Source: Inhella crocodyli
GTDB lineage: Bacteria > Pseudomonadota > Gammaproteobacteria > Burkholderiales > Burkholderiaceae_C
Reading direction: 5' to 3'
DNA: 64,000 nt
NCBI RefSeq assembly: GCF_004004565.1
Contig: NZ_SACM01000001.1
Span: 186,001-250,000 of the forward strand
The notes beneath the pieces are model-generated. The model ran no database searches. It saw only the letters and a program-made list of their open reading frames with translations, and had not been told where the DNA came from. The position numbers and the translations under genes were made by a program. Below are positions 18,633 through 31,137 of the stretch, one piece after another; positions within the stretch are counted from its first letter, which is position 1; the number at the start of each line of letters is the position of its first letter.

Positions 18633-19784
18633 ATGGACACGCGATGGGGCTGGCGCCTGGCGGGCGCTTGGGGATTGGCGCTGGGCCTGCTGCTGACCGG
18701 CTGCAGCAGCACGCCGCAGGTCGATGCCGGTGTGTGGGACGACGGGCGCTTTGCGCCGTCCGCGGCCGACACGCGACCCGAGCAGGTCTGGTCCCTGAGC
18801 CCGGCGATGCAGCACTTCGTCGACACGCAGGTGCGTCCCCTGCAGCGCCGGCACGGCACGCGAGACGGCCTGTACCTGGCCTTGCGCGACCACGCCGCCT
18901 TGCGCTTGGAGTACGACGCCGAACGCACCCGCAACGCGGCCGAGGCCTTCGAGGCGCGCGCGGGCAACTGCCTGTCGCTGGTGGCGATGACGGCGGCCAT
19001 CGCCCGCCACCTGGGCGTGCCCTACGAGGTGAACGAGGTGCACATCGCCCCCATTTGGAGCCGCAGCGAGCACCTGGTGCTGCTCAACGGGCACGTGAAC
19101 GTGAGCCTGGGCGGCGGGCGCGAGACCCTGCGCCGCGACCGACTGACGCTGGATTTCGTGCCGATCGAACCCGGGGTGAGCTTTCGCAGCGCACCGATCG
19201 ACGACGCCCGGGTGGCGGCGCTGTTTCTGAACAACCGTGCCGTGGAGGCCATGGAGCAGTGGCAGTGGGACGACGCCTATGCCTACTTGCGCAGCGCGGC
19301 GCGGGCCGACCCCGGCTACCTCAACGTGCTGAACACGCTGGGTGTGCTCTACCGGCGGCAGGGGGCGCCGGTGCTGGCCGAGCGGGCATGGCAGCGCTTG
19401 ATCGACCTGGACCCGAGCCACGTGCATGCCATGGCCAACCTGGAGCGCCTGCTGCGCGAGAGCGGTCGGGTGGGCGAGGCCAGTGCTTTGGCGCTGAAGC
19501 GCGAGCAGCGTCACGACCGCACGCCCTTTGCCGCCTACGCCCTGGGGCTGGCCGCCGCCGAACGGGGCGACTGGGCCGCGGCGCGCCGTCACTTCGAGCG
19601 CGAACTGGCCCTGGCGCCGCAGTTTCACGAGCTGCGCTGGTGGTTGGCCCGCACCTACTTGGCCCTGGGCGAGCGCCAGCGCGCCGACGCCGAACTGGCC
19701 AAGGCCCAGGCCTTGGCGCCCACGGTGGAGGGGCGGCGGCGCTACCAAGCCAAGCTGGACGCGCTGCGCGCGCTCAGCTCCTGA
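18633..19784 (+). CDS. TPR lipoprotein with transglutaminase-like domain
   Basis: A 383-residue predicted lipoprotein with lipobox LLTGC near residue 26. The first half has a transglutaminase-like core: RAGNCLSLVAMTAAIARHLG supplies the Cys and NEVHIAPIW/HLVLLNGHVNV the His region. The second half has tetratricopeptide-type helices (LNVLNTLGVLYRRQG, AYALGLAAAERGDWAAARRHFER, RWWLARTYLALGERQRADAEL). An earlier in-frame ATG at 18582 exists, but the ATG at 18633 has a GAGGAG ribosome site and gives a proper signal peptide, so it is preferred. It may be a periplasmic cysteine hydrolase or an inactive scaffold; the substrate is unknown. Confidence 0.8.
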   Translation: MDTRWGWRLAGAWGLALGLLLTGCSSTPQVDAGVWDDGRFAPSAADTRPEQVWSLSPAMQHFVDTQVRPLQRRHGTRDGLYLALRDHAALRLEYDAERTRNAAEAFEARAGNCLSLVAMTAAIARHLGVPYEVNEVHIAPIWSRSEHLVLLNGHVNVSLGGGRETLRRDRLTLDFVPIEPGVSFRSAPIDDARVAALFLNNRAVEAMEQWQWDDAYAYLRSAARADPGYLNVLNTLGVLYRRQGAPVLAERAWQRLIDLDPSHVHAMANLERLLRESGRVGEASALALKREQRHDRTPFAAYALGLAAAERGDWAAARRHFERELALAPQFHELRWWLARTYLALGERQRADAELAKAQALAPTVEGRRRYQAKLDALRALSS

Positions 19785-19796
19785 GGCGCGCCCGGC

Positions 19797-20867
19797 TCAG
19801 CCGCCCAGCATGGAGGGCCATTGGCCCTCCTCGTCGCGGAAGCGCTGGCGAATGGCCAGCACTTCGTCCCAGTGCTGGAAGAAGGTGTCCACGCAGCGGG
19901 GGTCGAAGTGTTGACCGGCCTCTTGGTGGATGAACTTGGCGGCATCGTCCAAGGACCATGCCTTTTTGTAGGGACGCTCGGAGGTGAGCGCGTCGAACAC
20001 GTCGGCCACGGCCACGATGCGGCTGAAGGTGGGGATGTCCTCACCGGCCAGGCCATGCGGGTAGCCCTTGCCGTTGAACTTCTCGTGGTGGCCCAGGGCG
20101 ATGGTGGCCCCGGCCTGGAGGATGTCCGAGCTGCTGTCCTTGAGGATCTCGTAGCCGTACACGGCGTGCATCTTCATGAGCTCGAACTCCTCTACCGTGA
20201 GCTTGCCAGGCTTGAGCAGAATGGCATCGGCGATCCCCACCTTGCCGATGTCGTGCAGCGGGGCGGCCCGCAAGATCAGTTCTTGGTCGGTCTCGCTCAG
20301 GCCCAAACCGCGCGCGATGAGTTTGGAGTAGTGCGCCATGCGCAGGATGTGGGCGCCGGTTTCGGGGTCGCGGTACTCGGCGGCACGCGACAGGCGCACG
20401 ACGGTTTCCACCTCGCGTTGCACCACCTTCTCCGTGGCCTTGGCCACCTCCTCGGCCAGCCACTCGGCGCGCCGCGAGAGCTGGCGCTGGGCGTCGCCTA
20501 AGGCCAGGAGGTTGGCCACGCGGACCGAGAACTCGACCTGGTCCACCGGCTTGGTCAGGAAGTCCGAGGCGCCGGCCTGCAGGGCGCGGTAGCGAATTTC
20601 CTTCTGGTCGTTGGCCGTGATCATCAAGATCGGCACCATCTCGCGGCCCGGCGTGGCCCGCAGCCGCTCGATGAACTCCAGGCCGTTGAGCGTGGGCATC
20701 ATGTAGTCGACGATGACGAGGTCGGCCTCGTTCGCCTGGGCCCAGGCCAGGCCCTCGGGGGCATCGCTGAAGCTGTGCGACTCCGCGTTGCCTTGCTTCT
20801 TCACAAGGGCGTTGAACAGCACCAGGTTGATGGCGTTGTCGTCGACGATCAGGACTTGGTGGGCCAT
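19797..20867 (-). CDS. REC–HD-GYP response regulator (c-di-GMP phosphodiesterase type)
   Basis: A 356-residue protein. A receiver domain at residues 1-125 (VLIVDDNAIN, VIVDYMMP phospho-acceptor Asp, FLTKPVD) is joined by a coiled linker to an HD-GYP domain. Its motifs are APLHDIGKVGI, LGHHEKFNGKGYPHGLAG, and VAVADVFDALTSERPYKKAW. HD-GYP enzymes hydrolyse cyclic di-GMP to pGpG/GMP, and the metal ligands appear intact. The ATG at 20867 is chosen: it has GGAAGG ten bases upstream. A TTG at 20876 would overlap the upstream stop. It is the output gene of an operon with the hybrid kinase and FIST protein. Confidence 0.93.
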   Translation of the reverse strand: MAHQVLIVDDNAINLVLFNALVKKQGNAESHSFSDAPEGLAWAQANEADLVIVDYMMPTLNGLEFIERLRATPGREMVPILMITANDQKEIRYRALQAGASDFLTKPVDQVEFSVRVANLLALGDAQRQLSRRAEWLAEEVAKATEKVVQREVETVVRLSRAAEYRDPETGAHILRMAHYSKLIARGLGLSETDQELILRAAPLHDIGKVGIADAILLKPGKLTVEEFELMKMHAVYGYEILKDSSSDILQAGATIALGHHEKFNGKGYPHGLAGEDIPTFSRIVAVADVFDALTSERPYKKAWSLDDAAKFIHQEAGQHFDPRCVDTFFQHWDEVLAIRQRFRDEEGQWPSMLGG

Positions 20868-20872
20868 GGGGC

Positions 20873-24388
<3,516 letters not shown>

Positions 24389-24417
24389 GGCGAGGTGGGC
24401 GCGAGGGGGTGCGGGGC

Positions 24418-25566
24418 TCAGGCCTCGGTCAGGTAGGTGATGGTCATGGTCTGGTTGTGCAGCTTGCACGCCAGGTTGCCGGTGAATGGACTGATCTCGC
24501 CGTTGGAGTAGAAGCCGGTGATCACCGCGCCCTGGCCGAACACGTCGGCCACGGCCTCGACCTCTTCGTCCACGCGGCCACCCATCACGAGCTTGCGGCC
24601 CACGCAACTGACCAGCAGGGCCAAGCCTGTTTGGCTGCCGGCGCCGCCTTGGCGGTGCATTTCCAGCGCCGCCTGCGCGGCCGCCTCGGCCCCGCTGACC
24701 AGGGCGTTGGTGTTGGCGTGCATGAGTTTGAGGTAGCCGTCGGGGTCGATTTCACCGGCCAAGGTCAGGCTGCCGGCGGCCTCGTCCACGCCCAGGATGG
24801 TGCGGATCAACCCGATGTCGTTGTGGTCGCTGCCCAGCATCGCGAACGGGAAGAGCAAGCCCGAGGCGGGCAGGTCCTTGGCGTGCTCGCCCAGGTAGCG
24901 CTTGTAGACCTCCAGCGCCGGCTCGCCGTCCAGTTCGAACAGCACGTTGTTCTCGCTGCGTGTCACCCGGCGGGCGGGGCCGAAGGGCGACCAGCCGCCG
25001 AACGAGCCGTGCGAGAAGCGCAGCGACTCCCCGTAGAGGCCGACGCAGACGAGGCGGTCGTTGTGCACACCTTCGCTGCTCAGCACCCAGGTCTCGGAAA
25101 AGGCCGCAGCGTCTCCGGCCAGGCCTCCGGTGATGGGCACCTCAGGGCCCAAGGATTCGGCCATCCCCTGGATCAAGGCGCTGCCATTGACCGCAACCCC
25201 TTGGCCCAGCACCCAGACGGCGCGCAGGCCCTCGCGGGGCAACTGGGCGCCCAGGCGCACGCCGGCCGCGTGGGAATCGTCCATGCCCTGCAGCACGGTG
25301 GAGGCTTCGACGGCGCGCGTGCCTTCCCAGCGGATGGCAGTCACCACGCAACTGCCGTCGCTGACGCCGTCGTTGGAGATTTCACCGGCCGTGGAGCAGC
25401 CCGTGCGCAACGCGTTGGGGAAGGCCTCCTTCAGCGGACCGTCCAGGGCTCGCAGGGGCGCGATGGCGCCGAACACCAGCACCCAATCGGCCGGCCGCTG
25501 GGCCAGGGCCTGCAGGGCCGAGGCCGCCGAGGCGGTATCGCGCAAAACCACTTGTTCGACGTGCAT
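24418..25566 (-). CDS. FIST-domain sensor protein (NosP-like)
   Basis: A 382-residue soluble protein with FIST_N followed by FIST_C. Visible family stretches are GCSTAGEISNDGV near the N-terminal third, PITGGLAGDAA, ERKL-type turns, and the C-terminal hallmark VITGFYSNGEISPF then KLHNQTMTITYL. FIST proteins bind small ligands; one branch (NosP) binds haem and senses nitric oxide, and is usually encoded next to a hybrid kinase such as NahK, as here. Whether this copy binds haem cannot be read from sequence. The ATG at 25566 is preferred because GGGAGA lies just upstream; the ATG at 25623 has no ribosome site. Confidence 0.9.
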   Translation of the reverse strand: MHVEQVVLRDTASAASALQALAQRPADWVLVFGAIAPLRALDGPLKEAFPNALRTGCSTAGEISNDGVSDGSCVVTAIRWEGTRAVEASTVLQGMDDSHAAGVRLGAQLPREGLRAVWVLGQGVAVNGSALIQGMAESLGPEVPITGGLAGDAAAFSETWVLSSEGVHNDRLVCVGLYGESLRFSHGSFGGWSPFGPARRVTRSENNVLFELDGEPALEVYKRYLGEHAKDLPASGLLFPFAMLGSDHNDIGLIRTILGVDEAAGSLTLAGEIDPDGYLKLMHANTNALVSGAEAAAQAALEMHRQGGAGSQTGLALLVSCVGRKLVMGGRVDEEVEAVADVFGQGAVITGFYSNGEISPFTGNLACKLHNQTMTITYLTEA

Positions 25567-25593
25567 GGCGTCTCCCACTCGAGTTGCAGGGGC

Positions 25594-25609
25594 GGCCCAG
25601 CGCTGGGCC
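25594..25609. repeat. Perfect 16-base palindrome upstream of the FIST operon
   Basis: GGCCCAGCGCTGGGCC lies 28 bases upstream of the FIST start codon and reads the same on both strands. It could be an operator for the signalling operon or a transcript hairpin. It lies in the 163-base gap that also holds the argF 3' end; no convincing argF terminator or -10/-35 pair is seen there. Confidence 0.45.
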
Positions 25610-25729
25610 GTGCTGCTGCTCATTCTGTGGGGCCGTCCCGTGCTACGGCGAGGCCGGCTGGCGGGGTATTCCCTGAAAGCTGCGCAGGTTTTCCCGCTTC
25701 CGCGGTTTCCGTGACGGCGGGGTCAGCGC

Positions 25730-26683
25730 TCAGCCTATGCGGCCGAGCAGGAGCCACTCCATGAGGGCCTTTTGCACGTGCATGCGGTTCTCGGCCTCGT
25801 CCCAGACCACGGATTGCGGTCCGTCGATCACGTCGGCGTCCACCTCTTCACCGCGGTGGGCGGGCAAGCAGTGCATGAACAGGGCGTCGGGCTGGGCCAC
25901 GGCCATCATCTCGGCGCTGACGCGCCAGCGCGCGAACGCGGCACGGCGGGCGTCGTTCTCGGCCTCGAAGCCCATGCTGGTCCAGACGTCGGTGGTCACC
26001 AGGTCGGCACCGCGGCAGGCTTCGAGCGGGTCGGCGAAGACCTTGTAGCAGCCGGAGCCCTTCAGCCCCGCCACGCTGGGGTTCACCTCGTAGCCGCTGG
26101 GGGTGCTCAGGTGCACCGTGAAGCCCAAAAGCTCTGCGGCTTGCAGCCAGGTGTTGGCCATGTTGTTGCCGTCGCCCACCCAAGCCACGACACGACCTTG
26201 GAGCGCGGCCATGTCGATGCGGTCGTGCCCGTCCATGGCCCGGGCTTCGAGCCACGTGAACAGGTCGGCCATGATCTGGCAGGGGTGGAACTCGTTGGTC
26301 AGGCCGTTGATGACGGGCACCCGCGAGTGCGCCGCGAAGCGCTCGATCTTGCTTTGCTCGAAGGTGCGAATCATGACCAAGTCGGTCATGCGGCTGATGA
26401 CGCGCGCGCTGTCTTCGATGGGCTCGGCCCGTCCGAGTTGGCTGTCGCCGGTGGTGAGGTGCACCACCGAGCCGCCCATTTGGTACATGCCGGCTTCGAA
26501 GCTCACGCGCGTGCGCGTGCTGGCCTTTTCGAAGATCAGCGCCAGCGTGCGATCGACCAGGGGCTGGTAGCGCTCGTAGTTCTTGAAGCGGCGCTTGATC
26601 AGCGCGGTGCGCTGGAACAGGTAGCCGTAGTCGTCGGCCGTCAGGTCCTTGAACTGCAGGTAGTGACGCAGCGGGGCCTTCAT
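25730..26683 (-). CDS. argF: Ornithine carbamoyltransferase
   Basis: A 317-residue anabolic enzyme joining carbamoyl phosphate and ornithine to citrulline in arginine biosynthesis. The carbamoyl-phosphate motif STRTR is at residues 55-59, followed by HPCQ in NEFHPCQIMADL, the ornithine-side DVWTSMG, and HCLPAHRGEEVD near the C-terminus. The length is typical. Upstream extension of the open frame carries no homology, so the ATG at 26683 is used; it overlaps the argD stop as ATGA, giving translational coupling. Confidence 0.97.
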   Translation of the reverse strand: MKAPLRHYLQFKDLTADDYGYLFQRTALIKRRFKNYERYQPLVDRTLALIFEKASTRTRVSFEAGMYQMGGSVVHLTTGDSQLGRAEPIEDSARVISRMTDLVMIRTFEQSKIERFAAHSRVPVINGLTNEFHPCQIMADLFTWLEARAMDGHDRIDMAALQGRVVAWVGDGNNMANTWLQAAELLGFTVHLSTPSGYEVNPSVAGLKGSGCYKVFADPLEACRGADLVTTDVWTSMGFEAENDARRAAFARWRVSAEMMAVAQPDALFMHCLPAHRGEEVDADVIDGPQSVVWDEAENRMHVQKALMEWLLLGRIG

Positions 26684-27876
26684 GCCTGAGGCTCCGCCAA
26701 GAAGGCCATGATGAGCGGCAGCAAGCGGGCGGCGATCTCGTCGACCTCGGCCTCGGTCGCCACGAGCGCGGGCAAGAGGCGGACCACGCGGTCGGCGGTC
26801 ACGCTGAACAGCAGGCCGGCGTCCACGCCGCGCTGGAGCAACACGCCACACGGCCGCGCGAGTTCGATGCCGATCATCAGGCCCTGACCGCGGACTTCCA
26901 CGAAGCCGGGCACGCCTTGCAAGCCAGCGCGCAGGGCGGCCATCAGGCGGTCGCCCATGCGGCCGGCGTGGGCGACCAGGCCGTCGGCCTCCATCGTGGC
27001 GAGGGTTTCCACCCCAGCCCGCATCGCCAGTGGGTTGCCGCCGAAGGTCGTGCCGTGGTTGCCCGCGGTGAGCACCCCGGATGCCTTGGGGCCGCAAACG
27101 ATGGCGCCCACCGGCACGCCCGAGCCGAGGCCCTTGGCCAGGGGCATGACGTCGGGCTGAATGCCCGCCCACTGGTGCGCAAACCACTTGCCCGTGCGGC
27201 CGATGCCGCACTGCACCTCGTCCAGCATCAGCAGCAGCTTGCGCGCGTCGCAGACACGACGCAGCCCCTGCAGGAACTCGACGCGGGCGGGGTTGATGCC
27301 GCCTTCGCCTTGGATGGTTTCCAGGAAGATGGCGCTGACGTTCGGATTCGCGTCGAGCAGCGCCTCAACCGCCGCCAGGTCGTTCAGCGGGGCGCGCACG
27401 AAACCGGGCACCAGCGGCGCAAAGCCGGCTTGGACCTTGGGGTTTGCGGTGGCGCTCAAGGTGGCCAGAGAGCGTCCGTGGAAGGCCCCTTCGAACACCA
27501 GGGTCTGCGGCTCGGCCAAGCCCAGCACGTCGTGCCCGTACTTGCGGGCGATCTTCAATGCGCCTTCGTTGGCCTCCAAGCCCGAGTTGCAAAAGAAGAC
27601 GTTGGTCAGGCCCGACAAGGCCACCAGCTTGGCGGCCAATTGCTCTTGCAGCGGCACCAGGTAGTAATTGCTGGTGTGGATGAGCTTGCCGACTTGGTCC
27701 TGCAGCGCGGCGACGAGTCGCGGGTGGGCGTGACCCAAGGTGTTCACCGCGATGCCCGATAGCGCGTCCAGGTACTCCCGGCCCTCGGTGTCCCACACGC
27801 GCAAGCCTCGGCCATGGCTCAAGGCGATGGGCAGGCGCCCATAGGTGGGCATGACGTGGGGCAGGGGATCGGCCAT
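26680..27876 (-). CDS. argD: Acetylornithine aminotransferase
   Basis: A 398-residue class III PLP aminotransferase for arginine (and possibly lysine) synthesis. Seen are FFCNSGLEANEGALKIAR, FEGAFHGRS, LDEVQCGIGRTG (PLP-ring Asp) and PLAKGLGSGVPVGA with the Schiff-base Lys248. The order argD-argF with a 4-base overlap places two arginine steps together. The start ATG at 27876 matches the family N-terminus (MADPLPHVMPTYGRLPI). It is divergent from the DUF3579 gene, a neighbour often found beside argD in Burkholderiales. Confidence 0.95.
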   Translation of the reverse strand: MADPLPHVMPTYGRLPIALSHGRGLRVWDTEGREYLDALSGIAVNTLGHAHPRLVAALQDQVGKLIHTSNYYLVPLQEQLAAKLVALSGLTNVFFCNSGLEANEGALKIARKYGHDVLGLAEPQTLVFEGAFHGRSLATLSATANPKVQAGFAPLVPGFVRAPLNDLAAVEALLDANPNVSAIFLETIQGEGGINPARVEFLQGLRRVCDARKLLLMLDEVQCGIGRTGKWFAHQWAGIQPDVMPLAKGLGSGVPVGAIVCGPKASGVLTAGNHGTTFGGNPLAMRAGVETLATMEADGLVAHAGRMGDRLMAALRAGLQGVPGFVEVRGQGLMIGIELARPCGVLLQRGVDAGLLFSVTADRVVRLLPALVATEAEVDEIAARLLPLIMAFLAEPQA

Positions 27877-27973
27877 CGAGGGACTCCGAGAACAAAGTGG
27901 AAAAAACGGAGCGCCGATTATGGGTGTTGCACCGCAGCAAGACGCCGCCAGCAGGCACAATCCGGCGCTTCCC

Positions 27974-28303
27974 ATGAGCCCCAAACCGCGCGAAATCTTC
28001 ATCCAAGGCGTCACCTCCGACGGTCGCCAATTCCGCCCTAGCGATTGGGCGGAGCGACTGGCCGGCGTGATGGCCTGTTTCCAGCCGCCTGGGGTCAAGG
28101 TGGGCTTGGGCAGCCACATTCGGTACTCGCCGTACTGTGTGCCCCGCGTCATCAATGGGGTGAAGTGCGTGATCGTCAACGAGGCCCTGCGGGACGTGGA
28201 GCCCAAGGCCCTGGACTTCGTGTTGAGCTTCGCGCGCGACAACGACCTGCAGGTGGTGGACGCCTGCTTGCTGCCCGACGAGGGCTACGGTTCGGCCCGC
28301 TGA
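27974..28303 (+). CDS. DUF3579 family protein
   Basis: A 109-residue cytosolic protein that starts MSPKPREIFIQGVTSDG and contains SDWAERLAGVM, GSHIRYSPYCVPRVINGVKCVIVNEAL and DVVDACLLPDE-type conserved segments characteristic of DUF3579. The family is nearly restricted to beta- and gammaproteobacteria and has no established function. The ATG at 27974 is chosen over upstream in-frame starts by homology. It is divergent from argD and overlaps the next gene as TGATG. Confidence 0.88.
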   Translation: MSPKPREIFIQGVTSDGRQFRPSDWAERLAGVMACFQPPGVKVGLGSHIRYSPYCVPRVINGVKCVIVNEALRDVEPKALDFVLSFARDNDLQVVDACLLPDEGYGSAR

Positions 28304-29070
28304 TGCCGCGCGAGGTCGTGCTGCCGCCGGCCGAGCCGAGCCCGGCGCGGGCGCCGCAGGCGCCCGCGATGTGGGTGTTGATCGGCCCGATGGCCCGGGG
28401 GGCGGCTCACTGGGGGCTGTCGCCGCAAGCCTTGCTGACCGAGTTGCGCCGGGTGCAACCCTCGGCGCGCTTGTTCACCATGGACGTGCCCGGAACCGGC
28501 CATTGCCGCGAACAGGCCATTCCGGGACAGGTGGACGCCCTGGCGGCGCAACTGCGCCAGCGTTTGCAAGCGGCCGGGGCCTGGCATCCCGGCCAGCGCC
28601 TGGGCTTGATCGGGCATTCCCTGGGGGGGCTGATGGCCATCGAATGGGCACGCCGCGCGCCCGACGAGATCGGGGCTTTGGTGCTGCTGAGCCCGGCGGT
28701 TCGCCCGTTCACGCCCATCCTGCGCGGGACGCCCTGGCGCTTGTGGTCCCGCGCTTTGCGGCAGTGGTGGGGCGGCGAGGCGTCGCCCGAGGTCGGTCGT
28801 GCGCCTTGGCGCTCGGCCATGGCGCTGGGCATGGCGCGGTGGCGCTATGCCACGAGCCGCCGCCGCCCAGCGGCGCCCGTGCTGCTCTTGGCGGGCGAGC
28901 GGGATGCCTGGCGAGACTGGCGTGTGGCCCAGCGCATCAGCCGTGCTTGGGGGGCGGCCCTGCGCCTGCACCCCAAAGCGGGGCACGACTTGTTGTTGGA
29001 CGACGCGCCGTGGGTGGCGCGCTCGATCGCCGAGTGGCTGTTGCCCGTTGGTTCGGCCCCGTTGCCCTGA
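28303..29070 (+). CDS. Alpha/beta-fold hydrolase
   Basis: A 255-residue alpha/beta hydrolase with nucleophile elbow GHSLGG (Ser106), an acid in LLAGERDAWRDW and a catalytic-type His in PKAGHDLLLDD, all in the right order. The N-terminus has WVLIGPMARGAAHWG in the oxyanion-loop position. No secretion signal is visible. Such proteins cover esterases, lipases and thioesterases, and no substrate can be assigned. It overlaps the DUF3579 stop by one base and is followed by a hairpin terminator shared with rpsT. Confidence 0.87.
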   Translation: MPREVVLPPAEPSPARAPQAPAMWVLIGPMARGAAHWGLSPQALLTELRRVQPSARLFTMDVPGTGHCREQAIPGQVDALAAQLRQRLQAAGAWHPGQRLGLIGHSLGGLMAIEWARRAPDEIGALVLLSPAVRPFTPILRGTPWRLWSRALRQWWGGEASPEVGRAPWRSAMALGMARWRYATSRRRPAAPVLLLAGERDAWRDWRVAQRISRAWGAALRLHPKAGHDLLLDDAPWVARSIAEWLLPVGSAPLP

Positions 29071-29085
29071 GCGCCCAAAGACAAA

Positions 29086-29111
29086 ACCCGCCGGGCTTTC
29101 GCCAGGCGGGT
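29086..29111. terminator. Bidirectional terminator between hydrolase and rpsT
   Basis: ACCCGCC (29086-29092) pairs with GGCGGGT (29105-29111) around a 12-base loop. On the minus strand the stem is followed by TTTTGTCTTT, and on the plus strand by CTTGCATTCTTT. It therefore can end rpsT transcripts and, more weakly, hydrolase transcripts. Confidence 0.7.
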
Positions 29112-29149
29112 CTTGCATTCTTTGCACCCGTGGGTGCTGGGGCGGGCGC

Positions 29150-29452
29150 TTAAGCGCCCAGGCCCAGCGCCTTGATCTTGGCCGACAGGCGGCTCTTGTG
29201 GCGAGCGGCCTTGTTCTTGTGGAAGATGCCCTTGTCGGCGATCGAGTCGATCACCGATTGAGCGGCCTTGAACAGCTCGGCAGCCTTGGGCTTGTCGCCG
29301 GCAACCACAGCCTTGGCGACGTTCTTGATGACGGTGCGGAAGTGCGAACGCAGCGCGGTGTTTTCAGCGTTGCGCTTGACGTCCTGGCGGGCGCGCTTGC
29401 GGCCCGATGCCAGGCGAACGGTCTTCTTTTTGGCTTTGGACGAGGTGGCCAT
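29150..29452 (-). CDS. rpsT: 30S ribosomal protein S20
   Basis: A 100-residue, highly basic helical protein with the expected [10 protein letters not shown] start, [26 protein letters not shown] and [19 protein letters not shown] segments. S20 binds 16S rRNA early in 30S assembly. The longer open frame upstream is spurious; this ATG at 29452 fits the family. It is monocistronic, divergent from murJ as in many Burkholderiales. Confidence 0.98.
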   Translation of the reverse strand: MATSSKAKKKTVRLASGRKRARQDVKRNAENTALRSHFRTVIKNVAKAVVAGDKPKAAELFKAAQSVIDSIADKGIFHKNKAARHKSRLSAKIKALGLGA

Positions 29453-29482
29453 TGCTTTTATCCGGTGGGTGCAAAGCTCGCG

Positions 29483-29488
29483 AGTATA
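29483..29488 (-). promoter_or_regulatory. Candidate -10 element of rpsT
   Basis: TATACT on the minus strand 31-36 bases upstream of the rpsT start codon would give a leader of roughly 25 bases. No clear TTGACA-like -35 lies at 16-18 bases; a TTGATG is present but 20 bases away. A CATAAT on the plus strand at 29532-29537 could similarly serve murJ. Confidence 0.35.
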
Positions 29489-29579
29489 GCAGGCAACTCC
29501 GTAGAAACCATCAATCTGTGCACGCGGCGGACATAATGCGCGGCTTTGTCGGGTTGGCCCGACGCACCGACCCCACTGC

Positions 29580-31121
29580 ATGAACCTGTTGCGCGCTGCC
29601 GGCACCGTGTCGGCCCTGACCCTGATCTCCCGCGTGACGGGCTTGGTGCGCGAGCAGATGGTGGCGGCGCTGTTTGGCGCCAACGCGATGACCGACGCCT
29701 TCCAGGTGGCGTTCCGCATCCCCAACATGTTGCGGCGCCTGTTTGCCGAAGGCGCGTTTTCCCAGGCCTTCGTGCCGACGCTGGCCGCCGAACGCGCGGC
29801 GCACGGGGATGAGGCCACCCGTGGCCTGGTCAACGCCACCGCCACCGTGCTGTTCTGGGCCTTGCTGGCGGTGTGCTTGTTGGGCATCGCCGGCGCGCCC
29901 CTGCTGGTGCTCATGATCGGCGGCGGCCTGGGGCCCGAGGCGCACGAGGCGGCAAGCACCATGGCGCGCTGGATGTTCCCCTACATCGGCTGCATGTCCC
30001 TGGTGGCCCTGTCGGCCGGTGTGCTGAACACCTGGCAGCGCTTCGCCGTGCCGGCCATCACGCCGGTGCTGCTCAACCTCAGCGTCATCGCCATCGGCTG
30101 GGCGTTGCACGAGTGCTTGGGCATCTTGGCGATGGCCGTGGGTGTCATGGTGGGCGGCGTGCTCCAGTTGGCGGTGCAGGGACCGGCCTTGGCCCGCCTG
30201 GGCATGTTGCCGCGCATCGGATTTCGGGCCTCGTCGGTGCGCGCGGCTTGGCGCCACGAGGGGGTGCGGCGCATCCTGCGCAACATGGCGCCGGCCCTGC
30301 TGGGCGTGGGGGTGGCGCAGCTGTCCTTGATCATCAACACGCAGATCGCCACGCACATCGGCCCCGGCGCGGCCACCTGGGTGACCTTGGCCGACCGCTT
30401 GATGGAGTTCCCCACCGCTCTGGCCGGCGTCGCGTTGGGGGTGGTGCTGACGCCGCTGCTCAGCGCGGCCAAGGCCAAAGCCTCCGACGCCGATTTTTCG
30501 GCCTTGCTCGATTGGGGCCTGCGTTTGGTGCTGTTGCTGGCGCTGCCCTGTGCCGTGGCCCTCCTGGTGTTTGCCCAGCCCTTGGTGGCGGTGCTGTACC
30601 ACTACGGCGCCTTTCAAGCCGCCGACGTGGCGCAAACGGCGCGCGCCGTGCAAGGCTACGGCGTGGGCTTGATGGGCATCGTGGCCATCAAGGTGTTGGC
30701 CCCTGGCTTCTACGCCCGCCAGGACACCCGCACGCCAGTGAAGATCGCCTTGGTCGTGCTGGTCGTGACGCAGCTGCTGAACCTGGCCTTGGTGCCTCGG
30801 TTGGGGGCCGCAGGTCTTGCCGCGTCCATTGGCCTGGGTGCCCTGATCAATGCCGCATGGCTCTGGTGGGGCTTGCGGCGCTGCGGGGCCTACCAAGCGG
30901 GGGCCGGTTGGTGGGGCTTTGCGCTGCGCGTGGTGCTGGCGGTGACGGCGATGGGCGCCTTGCTCTATGTGGCCCAACAGCAACTGCCGTGGCTGGGGCT
31001 GCACAAGGGCGAGCGGGCTGCTTGGATGGCCGGCGTGTTGTCCGCCGCCGCGCTGGTCTACGGCGTGGCCCTGACCCTCTTGGGGGTGAACCTGCGCGCG
31101 CTGATGCGCCAACGGGCTTGA
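29580..31121 (+). CDS. murJ: Lipid II flippase MurJ
   Basis: A 513-residue polytopic protein of the MOP superfamily with about 14 helices. The N-terminus has the diagnostic [18 protein letters not shown], followed by [28 protein letters not shown]. MurJ moves lipid-linked peptidoglycan precursors across the inner membrane and is essential for wall growth. The length is typical (about 510). It begins the long plus-strand gene train that runs to folK with short gaps or overlaps. Confidence 0.97.
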   Translation: MNLLRAAGTVSALTLISRVTGLVREQMVAALFGANAMTDAFQVAFRIPNMLRRLFAEGAFSQAFVPTLAAERAAHGDEATRGLVNATATVLFWALLAVCLLGIAGAPLLVLMIGGGLGPEAHEAASTMARWMFPYIGCMSLVALSAGVLNTWQRFAVPAITPVLLNLSVIAIGWALHECLGILAMAVGVMVGGVLQLAVQGPALARLGMLPRIGFRASSVRAAWRHEGVRRILRNMAPALLGVGVAQLSLIINTQIATHIGPGAATWVTLADRLMEFPTALAGVALGVVLTPLLSAAKAKASDADFSALLDWGLRLVLLLALPCAVALLVFAQPLVAVLYHYGAFQAADVAQTARAVQGYGVGLMGIVAIKVLAPGFYARQDTRTPVKIALVVLVVTQLLNLALVPRLGAAGLAASIGLGALINAAWLWWGLRRCGAYQAGAGWWGFALRVVLAVTAMGALLYVAQQQLPWLGLHKGERAAWMAGVLSAAALVYGVALTLLGVNLRALMRQRA

Positions 31122-31137
31122 TGGCCGGAGGAACGTT

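Noticed and set aside
19797-20867. Asn in place of Asp in the HHExxDGxGYP motif of the HD-GYP protein as a sign of inactivity
   Set aside because: Asn at that place occurs in active HD-GYP proteins; the metal ligands are intact.
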